NCBI GenBank assembly: GCA_026985685.1
Contig: JALSQA010000015.1
Location: forward strand, 1 to 5,658
DNA length: 5,658 nt
Direction of reading: 5' to 3'
DNA from: Campylobacterales bacterium
GTDB lineage: Bacteria > Campylobacterota > Campylobacteria > Campylobacterales > QNZT01
The translations under genes and the position numbers were made by a program. The notes under the pieces are model-generated. The model ran no database searches and had not been told where the DNA came from. It saw only the letters and a program-made list of their open reading frames with translations. This document shows, one piece after another, positions 1 through 4,574 of the stretch (position 1 is the stretch's first letter; each line of letters begins with the position of its first letter).

Positions 1-73
1 CAAGACTTAGAATTATAATTTTTTTAAATACCTAAATCACATCCGCATAATATATTCTTAAACTTATTTAGCA

Positions 74-79
74 TATAAT
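74..79 (+). promoter_or_regulatory. -10 box (TATAAT) of the sqr promoter
   Basis: A perfect TATAAT lies 34 bases upstream of the sqr start codon, in an AT-rich stretch without a recognisable -35 hexamer at the expected distance. That is typical of sigma-70 promoters in Campylobacterota, where the -10 box dominates. Transcription would begin near 86, giving a leader of about 28 bases that holds the ribosome binding site. The rest of 1-113 contains no gene, only an AATTATAATT palindrome at 11-20 followed by a T run. Confidence 0.55.
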
Positions 80-103
80 TATTAGATGATTTTATATTAA
101 CAA

Positions 104-108
104 AGGAG
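104..108 (+). promoter_or_regulatory. Ribosome binding site of sqr
   Basis: AGGAG, within AAAGGAGAA, lies five bases upstream of the ATG at 114. This fixes the start, which also places the flavin-binding Rossmann motif at the expected extreme N-terminus of the protein. Confidence 0.85.
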
Positions 109-113
109 AATGT

Positions 114-1586
114 ATGGCAAGAGTCGTAATTATGGGTGCTGGTGTTTCAGGACATACCGCTGCATCATTTCTAGGTAAATGGATTGGAGGAGAACATGAA
201 GTTGTTGTTGTTACTCCTAACAGTAAGTGGAATTGGATTCCTTCAAACATCTGGGTAGGTGTCGGTGAGATGAACAAAAAACAAGTTACTTTTGATTTAG
301 CACCTGTGTATGCTAAGGCTGGAGTTGATTACAGACAAGCAAAAGCAGTCTCTATCCATCCAGAAGGTGGAAAAGATCAAGATAAATCTTATATCACAAT
401 CGAATATACAGATTCAGCAAGAGCAGGTGAAAGCGAAGAGTTAACTTATGATTATCTCATCAATGCGACAGGACCTAAACTAAACTTTGATGCAACACCA
501 GGTTTGGGAAATGGTAGTGGACAATTAGGTGAACACACAGTATCTGTCTGTACAGCCGACCATGCAACTCATGCAAGTGAAGAGTTAAACAAATGTATCG
601 AGCGTATGAAAAAAGGTGAAAAATTAAAATTCCTTATTGGTACTGGACATGGTATGTGTACTTGCCAAGGTGCAGCATTTGAATATATCTTCAATATCGA
701 ACATAGACTAAATCAAGAAGGTGTTAGAGAAAATGCAGAGATGATTTGGATATCAAATGAGTCATTTTTGGGTGATTTTGGTATGGGTGGTATCCACTTT
801 AGTATGGGTGGTTATGCAACAAGTTCTAAAATCTTCTCAGAGTCTCTATATGCAGAGAGAGGTATAGAATGGATTATCGGAGCTCATGTAAACAAAGTAG
901 AAGCTGGAAAAGCACATTATGAGACACTAGATGGTGAAATGGATGAACAAGAGTTTGATTTTGCAATGCTTATTCCTCCATTTGCTGGTGTTGGTCTTAA
1001 AGCATACGACAAAGCAGGTGAAGATATCACAGCTACAATTTTTGCACCAAATGGTTTCATGAAAGTTGATGCTAACTATGCAGCTGGTGCTTATGAAAAC
1101 TGGAAAGCAAGTGATTGGCCAAAAACACTACAAAACCCAACATATAAAAATATGTTTGCAGTAGGTATTGCATTTGCACCTCCACATCTCATCTCCAAAC
1201 CTATGAGTTCACCAAATGGAACACCAATAAACCCAACACCACCAAGAACAGGTATGCCAAGTGCTATGATGGGTAAAGCTGTAGCATCAAGTATCAGAGA
1301 TATGATCGTAGATGGAGCAACAGAAGTAACTCATACAGCTTGTATGGCAGAAATGGGTGCAGCTTGTGTAGCTTCAGCTGGTAAAGGTATCTTTAGTGGA
1401 ACAGCCGCTGCAATGACTGTATATCCAATCATCCCGAATTTTGAAAAATATCCAGGTGTAGGTCGTGATATGAATGGTACAACAGGTGAACTAGGACTAG
1501 CAGCTCACTGGGTTAAACATCTATTGCATCACGCATTCTTGTGGAAAGCAAAATTAAAACCAGGCTGGACTCTGATTCCAGAATAG
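114..1586 (+). CDS. sqr: Sulfide:quinone oxidoreductase-type flavoprotein
   Basis: This 490-residue protein is a two-dinucleotide-binding-domain flavoprotein of the sulfide:quinone oxidoreductase group. Such enzymes oxidise sulfide to polysulfide or sulfur at the membrane and pass electrons to the quinone pool. Visible are the N-terminal FAD motif GAGVSG (residues 8-13), an ATG motif closing the first FAD region (118-120), a second region GTGHGMCTCQGAAFEY (176-191), and a late segment with a proline-rich stretch (about 355-382) resembling the FAD/quinone-facing end of the family. Candidate redox cysteines are C146 (SVCTADHA), C182 and C184 (a CxC), and C410 and C418. There is no signal peptide; the C-terminal stretch 463-487 has the mixed aromatic, basic and hydrophobic character expected of a peripheral membrane anchor. 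It exceeds the roughly 400-430 residues of classical type I/II enzymes, so a longer subtype (perhaps III or IV) is possible; I cannot assign it. Another sulfur-active pyridine nucleotide-disulfide oxidoreductase is the alternative. A small protein gene follows on the same strand. Confidence 0.85.
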   Translation: MARVVIMGAGVSGHTAASFLGKWIGGEHEVVVVTPNSKWNWIPSNIWVGVGEMNKKQVTFDLAPVYAKAGVDYRQAKAVSIHPEGGKDQDKSYITIEYTDSARAGESEELTYDYLINATGPKLNFDATPGLGNGSGQLGEHTVSVCTADHATHASEELNKCIERMKKGEKLKFLIGTGHGMCTCQGAAFEYIFNIEHRLNQEGVRENAEMIWISNESFLGDFGMGGIHFSMGGYATSSKIFSESLYAERGIEWIIGAHVNKVEAGKAHYETLDGEMDEQEFDFAMLIPPFAGVGLKAYDKAGEDITATIFAPNGFMKVDANYAAGAYENWKASDWPKTLQNPTYKNMFAVGIAFAPPHLISKPMSSPNGTPINPTPPRTGMPSAMMGKAVASSIRDMIVDGATEVTHTACMAEMGAACVASAGKGIFSGTAAAMTVYPIIPNFEKYPGVGRDMNGTTGELGLAAHWVKHLLHHAFLWKAKLKPGWTLIPE

Positions 1587-1588
1587 AA

Positions 1589-1621
1589 AGTGTGCGTGGG
1601 CATCCCGCCGAGGGAAACCCA
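1589..1621 (+). other. GC-rich intercistronic segment with alternative GGG/CCC pairings
   Basis: Immediately after the sqr stop the composition turns GC-rich. Two GGG and two CCC blocks alternate: GGG 1598-1600, CCC 1604-1606, GGG 1612-1614, CCC 1618-1620. They can form two small side-by-side hairpins (loops CAT and AAA). They can instead form one nested structure, in which the first GGG pairs the last CCC around an inner CCC/GGG stem. The contrast with the AT-rich surroundings suggests a structured RNA element, but I do not recognise a known riboswitch or ribozyme family. Confidence 0.4.
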
Positions 1622-1632
1622 GTGTTAGCGTA

Positions 1633-1657
1633 GCTATTTGGACTTTGTTCAAATAGC
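1633..1657 (+). other. 11-bp hairpin between sqr and the small gene
   Basis: Arms GCTATTTGGAC (1633-1643) and GTTCAAATAGC (1647-1657) are complementary over 11 pairs, including one G-U, with a TTT loop. No T run follows (the next bases are GTATATAAATAAAA), so it does not look like an intrinsic terminator. It may be a processing, stability or partial attenuation element that sets the ratio of the two gene products. Confidence 0.6.
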
Positions 1658-1677
1658 GTATATAAATAAAAAACCAA

Positions 1678-1682
1678 AGGAG
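1678..1682 (+). promoter_or_regulatory. Ribosome binding site of the 59-residue gene
   Basis: AGGAG, again within AAAGGAGAA exactly as before sqr, lies seven bases upstream of the ATG at 1690. A full-strength site at this spacing is the main evidence that the short reading frame is translated. Confidence 0.8.
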
Positions 1683-1689
1683 AATAAAA

Positions 1690-1869
1690 ATGGCAGAAGA
1701 AAAACAATCAAAACATTTACATCACATAGATCCATATAGTCCACAATTCGGAACTATGGTACCAATGGGAGCACAAAAATTCTTAAGAACTTGTGTTTTA
1801 TGGCAATTAGTTAGATTTTTAGTAATCAATTTCAGAATGACTGTATTGATTTTAAAATCACATCACTAA
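1690..1869 (+). CDS. Small (59-residue) membrane-associated protein linked to sqr
   Basis: I do not recognise this protein as a named family. It begins MAEEKQSKHLHHIDPYSP and has two visible parts. The first is a polar N-terminus with a histidine cluster (H9, H11, H12) and a proline-, glycine- and methionine-bearing middle (residues 13-30). The second is a C-terminal half (31-57) rich in F, L, V, I and W, interspersed with R33, R42, R49 and K56, ending in SHH. It carries one cysteine (C35). The C-terminal half looks like an amphipathic or short membrane helix lying against the inner face of the membrane; no cleavable signal is evident. The strong ribosome binding site, the clean stop before a hairpin and the position 103 bases after sqr argue that it is a real gene co-expressed with the flavoprotein. 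A role as a membrane tether, small subunit or quinone-site accessory of the sqr product is inference only. Confidence 0.75.
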   Translation: MAEEKQSKHLHHIDPYSPQFGTMVPMGAQKFLRTCVLWQLVRFLVINFRMTVLILKSHH

Positions 1870-1876
1870 CATTCAC

Positions 1877-1900
1877 TAAAGAGGCTTATTTGCCTCTTTA
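1877..1900 (+). terminator. Terminator hairpin after the sqr unit
   Basis: TAAAGAGGC (1877-1885) and GCCTCTTTA (1892-1900) form a perfect 9-bp stem with a TTATTT loop, eight bases after the small gene's stop. The 3' arm carries TTT and a further TTTT follows after four bases, so the U tract is imperfect. It lies between convergent genes and could act in both directions, although no T run follows it on the minus strand. Confidence 0.65.
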
Positions 1901-1929
1901 ACACTTTTAACTTCAAACAAATTCAATAT

Positions 1930-2721
1930 CTATTTATTTTCTTTTTCTACTTGTTTTTTCTTTTTTTGAGTAACTTTTGGGGCATTTTTAGAAAACTTTA
2001 TCAAGTCTTCTGTAGTAACAACATCTTCAGGTATATTTTTAAAACAAGCATCTAAAACTTTTGCTGCACTGATGGCATCAGCATAAGCTCTATGATGTTC
2101 TCCTGTTTGAATATCTAAAAACTCTCTTAGATATCCTAAACCATGTTTTTGAGCATTGATTGTTTTACGAGAGAGGTCTACTGTACATAATCTTCTATTG
2201 AGTAGCTCATCCAATCCAACTGTTTTCAAAGATGTAGAGATAAAATTAAAGTCAAATTTCACATTGTGTGCTACAAATACATCATCTGCTAAAAAAAGTT
2301 TAAAATCATGTAAAACCTTTTTCAAAGATGGAGCATCAGCCAAATCACTTTGTTCAATATTTGTAAGTCTGACTATAGCCTGAGGAATATAATCAGCATA
2401 AACATAAGACTCAAATCTATCTAAAATTTCACCGTTTTTATATTTGATAGCACCAAGTTCTATGATTTGATTTTTAACAGGACTATTTCCATTGGTTTCA
2501 ATATCCACAATACAATATGTCTCATCTTTGTAAGAATTTTGTTGAGTTTTGAGATAAACTTTTTGGTCATCTTCTCGTACAGGAAGTCCATAAAAATTTA
2601 ATGTTTCTATATCCAATTCAAGATCAAAGTTTTTCTTTAAGCGGTTGATACACCCATAAAATTCATCTTTTGGTACAGCACCTAATTGTAATTTGTTTAC
2701 AAGATTGTCAAATTTTTCCAT
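1930..2721 (-). CDS. dnaQ: DnaQ-like 3'-5' exonuclease (DEDDh family)
   Basis: This 263-residue protein is a 3'-5' exonuclease of the DEDDh group, the fold of the DNA polymerase III epsilon proofreading subunit. All four acidic residues and the histidine are visible: exo I DIETNG at 73-78 (D73, E75), exo II HNVKFD at 152-157 (D157), and exo III HRAYAD at 210-215 (H210, D215). A helical N-terminal extension of about 66 residues precedes the nuclease fold, and the C-terminus is a lysine-rich tail (KKKKQVEKENK). There is no clear polymerase-binding domain like that of the enterobacterial epsilon subunit. It is the last gene of the rpe-trpF operon: its ATG lies inside the end of trpF (14-base overlap), and the only Shine-Dalgarno-like bases (GTGAGAA) are weak, so translational coupling is likely. 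Similar genes next to rpe are annotated dnaQ in Campylobacter, as I recall; replicative proofreading versus a separate repair or RNA-processing role cannot be decided here. Confidence 0.9.
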   Translation of the reverse strand: MEKFDNLVNKLQLGAVPKDEFYGCINRLKKNFDLELDIETLNFYGLPVREDDQKVYLKTQQNSYKDETYCIVDIETNGNSPVKNQIIELGAIKYKNGEILDRFESYVYADYIPQAIVRLTNIEQSDLADAPSLKKVLHDFKLFLADDVFVAHNVKFDFNFISTSLKTVGLDELLNRRLCTVDLSRKTINAQKHGLGYLREFLDIQTGEHHRAYADAISAAKVLDACFKNIPEDVVTTEDLIKFSKNAPKVTQKKKKQVEKENK

Positions 2722-3304
2722 TTCTCACAGCTTTAATAAAATTTTTCATCTTTATTTTATCTTTTTTTCCTTTTCTTTGCTCTACACCACTGCTTAAATC
2801 TAAGGCATAGAAGGGAAAATGTAAAATTTCCTGTACATTTTCTTCATTTAATCCACCTGCAAGGATGATTTTTGAACAATCAATCCCCTCAAACCAACTC
2901 GTATCTATCCGTTTCCCTTCTCCACCGAAGCTTTCTACAAAAGCATCCACAATTCTATACTCATTTGCAAACTTTTGTAAATCATCTACTTCTTTTGCTC
3001 TGACTACTTTAAGATGTTTTGTTTGTAAATCATCATAAAATGATTCTTGTGCTTCAAAATGAATCTGTGCAAGTGACAAATTAGAAAAAGAACATATTTC
3101 ATCCACCTCTTTGGCACTATGATGTACAAATAACCCTACCCTCTCCACAAAAGGAGGAAGTTTAGAGCTAATCTCTTTTGCCTTTTGTGGGCTAATATAT
3201 CTAGGAGATTTTTCATAAAATACAAAACCTAAAGCATCAGCACCTGCCTCAACAGCATCTAGTGCATCTTGAAGGTTTGTAATACCGCAGATTTTAACAC
3301 GCAT
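2708..3304 (-). CDS. trpF: Phosphoribosylanthranilate isomerase
   Basis: TrpF converts N-(5-phosphoribosyl)anthranilate to the 1-carboxyphenylamino-deoxyribulose phosphate in tryptophan synthesis, as a cytosolic TIM barrel. The 198-residue length is normal. Family hallmarks are KICGIT at residues 4-9 with the catalytic C6, GFVFYEKSPRYI at 26-37, the LAGGL phosphate loop at 148-152, and the closing LDLSSGVEQRKGKKD at 168-182. The usual catalytic aspartate region reads FVESFGGEGKR (122-132), so a glutamate (E124) seems to sit where an aspartate is expected. I chose the ATG at 3304 because it overlaps the rpe stop as TGATG, the usual coupled arrangement; an in-frame TTG one codon upstream (3307) is possible but less likely. 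The gene stands apart from any other trp gene in this window, between rpe and the exonuclease. Confidence 0.95.
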   Translation of the reverse strand: MRVKICGITNLQDALDAVEAGADALGFVFYEKSPRYISPQKAKEISSKLPPFVERVGLFVHHSAKEVDEICSFSNLSLAQIHFEAQESFYDDLQTKHLKVVRAKEVDDLQKFANEYRIVDAFVESFGGEGKRIDTSWFEGIDCSKIILAGGLNEENVQEILHFPFYALDLSSGVEQRKGKKDKIKMKNFIKAVRNGKI

Positions 3305-3945
3305 CAAATCTGTAAACTTTTAATGGCTTTAGAATAATCATCGCTACCATAAACATAACTTCCAGCTACAACTATATCAACACCAGCATTTTTAAGTTCA
3401 TGTACATTTTTATCATTTACACCTCCATCTACCTCGATTAAAGCAGAGGCATTTTTACGCAATATCAAATCTTTCAACCTGGCAGCTTTTTCAACCACAG
3501 AAGGGATAAACTTCTGTCCTCCAAACCCTGGATTTACACTCATCAAAAGCACCATATCTAAATCATTGATAATATACTCTAAATCTTCACTACGACTATG
3601 AGGATTTAAAACAATTGCAGGAGAGATACCCAGATCTCTGATCTTTTGGATCAAACGGTGAGGATGTTTTTCTTCTTCTATATGAAAAGAAATATATTTT
3701 GGTTTTAATGGAGCAAAGAGATCAACAAAGAAAGTATTGTTCTCTACCATCAAATGAACATCGAGAGGTTTTGTACTCGCTTTAGCAACACTCTTCACTA
3801 CCACTGGACCTATCGTGAGATTTGGCACAAAATGACCATCCATAACATCAACATGAACTAAATCACATCCCCCATCACAGATCGCTTTAACTTCTTGTGC
3901 CAACTTACCAAAATCAGCAGATAATATACTCGGTGCTACTTGCAT
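3304..3945 (-). CDS. rpe: Ribulose-phosphate 3-epimerase
   Basis: Rpe interconverts D-ribulose 5-phosphate and D-xylulose 5-phosphate in the pentose phosphate pathway and, in autotrophs using it, the Calvin cycle; it is a cytosolic TIM-barrel metalloenzyme. The 213-residue length is typical. Signatures are PSILSADFGKL (5-15), HVDVMDGHFVPN (31-42), LDVHLMVE (61-68), MSVNPGFGGQ (135-144), EVDGGVN (171-177) and VAGSYVYG (193-200). The expected metal ligands H31, D33, H64 and D173 are present, with D33 and D173 as the acid/base pair. The start ATG is preceded, six bases away, by an A-rich ribosome binding site (AAAAAAGG, 3952-3959). It is the first gene of the rpe-trpF-dnaQ-like operon, and its TGA shares a base with the trpF ATG. 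Confidence 0.97.
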   Translation of the reverse strand: MQVAPSILSADFGKLAQEVKAICDGGCDLVHVDVMDGHFVPNLTIGPVVVKSVAKASTKPLDVHLMVENNTFFVDLFAPLKPKYISFHIEEEKHPHRLIQKIRDLGISPAIVLNPHSRSEDLEYIINDLDMVLLMSVNPGFGGQKFIPSVVEKAARLKDLILRKNASALIEVDGGVNDKNVHELKNAGVDIVVAGSYVYGSDDYSKAIKSLQI

Positions 3946-3966
3946 TTCTAACCTTTTTTAACATAC

Positions 3967-3972
3967 ATTGTA
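3967..3972 (-). promoter_or_regulatory. Candidate -10 box (TACAAT) of the rpe operon
   Basis: On the minus strand TACAAT lies 21 bases upstream of the rpe ATG, giving a predicted start near 3960 and a very short leader that just includes the ribosome binding site. No -35 hexamer is clear. The same hexamer precedes the RhuM-like gene. The remaining intergenic bases (3973-4062) are AT-rich, with only a weak 7-bp A/T stem at 4033-4051. Confidence 0.4.
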
Positions 3973-4062
3973 CTCAAATAGTTTTAAGGTATTACAAAAA
4001 ACAAGCATACATCAAATTTTATAAAACTTTTCATAAATTTGTATAATTTATTGATATATATT

Positions 4063-4485
4063 TTACGCTACTGCCAACATATGTGATACTTTTCTTCTGA
4101 TGCTTTCTATAATACTATATTCTTTGATCTCCAAACCCTCAAGAAGATGTGATTTGAGCATTTGCATACTCCATATATGAAAGTGTGTAGCCTCTTTTGG
4201 ATTGATTCTATATCCAACTGCTATGATCGCGTCTAAATTGTAAAAATTTGCACTGTATGCTCTTCCTTCGCTTGTATATGCATCTATGCTTTTATTTACA
4301 AAACTCTCTTCAAGTTCTCCGGATGCAAATAATGCTTTAAGTGTTACATGAACCATTCTCACATCACAGCCAAAAAGTGTACTCATTTGGATTTGTGTCA
4401 TCCAAAAACTCTCTTGTGACAATGTAACGGTTAAATCTCTGTTTTGAAATGGACTTTGGTAAGTTAAACTTTTTGATGCTTTCAT
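4063..4485 (-). CDS. Short RhuM-family protein (likely C-terminally truncated)
   Basis: The 140 residues match the N-terminal half of the RhuM family (virulence protein RhuM, COG3943-type). There is a winged-helix-like segment FWMTQIQMSTLFGCDVRMV (27-45), followed by ASGELEESF (54-62), YNLDAIIAVGYRINPKEATHFHIW (82-105) and MLKSHLLEGLEI (109-120). Family members known to me are usually over 300 residues, so about half is missing; the last 20 residues (KEYSIIESIRRKVSHMLAVA) do not follow the usual continuation. Downstream there are only about 117 AT-rich bases before rpe, so the rest is deleted rather than frameshifted. RhuM proteins are common in genomic islands and near restriction or mobile genes; their biochemical role is not established, and DNA binding is inferred from the N-terminal fold. 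The start is fixed by AAGGAG (4491-4496) five bases upstream of the ATG. It may be a remnant or a working short form; the intact reading frame and strong ribosome site favour expression. Confidence 0.75.
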   Translation of the reverse strand: MKASKSLTYQSPFQNRDLTVTLSQESFWMTQIQMSTLFGCDVRMVHVTLKALFASGELEESFVNKSIDAYTSEGRAYSANFYNLDAIIAVGYRINPKEATHFHIWSMQMLKSHLLEGLEIKEYSIIESIRRKVSHMLAVA

Positions 4486-4514
4486 AATAACTCCTTCGTT
4501 TTGTTAGGAGTATT
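4486..4514 (-). promoter_or_regulatory. Ribosome-site-sequestering hairpin before the RhuM-like gene
   Basis: On the minus-strand transcript ACTCCT (4511-4506) is exactly complementary to AGGAGT (4495-4490), which contains the ribosome binding site; about ten bases form the loop. With a one-base bulge the stem extends by AAT/ATT to the base before the ATG. If formed, it would block initiation on transcripts that begin upstream of 4511. Confidence 0.5.
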
Positions 4515-4517
4515 GTA
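4512..4517 (-). promoter_or_regulatory. Candidate -10 box (TACAAT) of the RhuM-like gene
   Basis: On the minus strand TACAAT lies 26 bases upstream of the ATG. A start about seven bases downstream, near 4505, would leave out the upstream arm that can pair with the ribosome binding site. The -35 position would fall at the edge of the 18-bp inverted repeat at 4534-4572. No consensus -35 is visible. Confidence 0.35.
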
Positions 4518-4533
4518 ATATATTTTTCAAAAC

Positions 4534-4572
4534 TTTTAGAATAATATTTCAAAATGAAATATTATTCTAAAA
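4534..4572 (-). terminator. Perfect 18-bp inverted repeat, likely terminator of the F-protein gene
   Basis: TTTTAGAATAATATTTCA (4534-4551) and its exact complement (4555-4572) are separated by AAA. On the minus strand the repeat begins two bases after the stop codon of the type II secretion F gene and is followed by GTTTTGAAAAA. It therefore resembles an A-tract/T-tract terminator with a long but AT-rich stem. Because it also borders the RhuM-like promoter region, a role as an operator is possible. Confidence 0.55.
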
Positions 4573-4574
4573 TA

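Noticed and set aside
92..277. 61-residue minus-strand frame at the start of sqr
   Set aside because: Antisense to the conserved FAD-binding region, proline/threonine-rich shadow translation with no family resemblance.
1661..1667. TATAAAT as a separate promoter for the 59-residue gene
   Set aside because: A start would fall only a few bases before the ribosome site, and such A/T motifs are common here; co-transcription with sqr is simpler.
1513..1707. 64-residue minus-strand frame across the end of sqr and the spacer
   Set aside because: It is antisense to a clear gene, has low-complexity aromatic composition, no ribosome site, and runs through the structured spacer.
2156..2383. 75-residue plus-strand frame inside the exonuclease gene
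   Set aside because: Antisense to the catalytic core of a clear exonuclease; serine/lysine-rich shadow without a ribosome site.
4033..4051. ATAAATT/AATTTAT stem as a terminator of the RhuM-like gene
   Set aside because: Seven A/T pairs only, with no GC and no proper T tract; too weak to call.
4023..4537. AAAACTTTT at 4023-4031 and 4529-4537 flanking the RhuM-like gene as a target-site duplication
   Set aside because: Nine A/T-dominated bases recur easily by chance here, and no terminal inverted repeats or transposase accompany them.
4364..4552. 62-residue minus-strand frame overlapping the RhuM-like gene
   Set aside because: It starts inside the inverted repeat and overlaps the well-supported RhuM-like frame and its ribosome site; the sequence resembles nothing I know.
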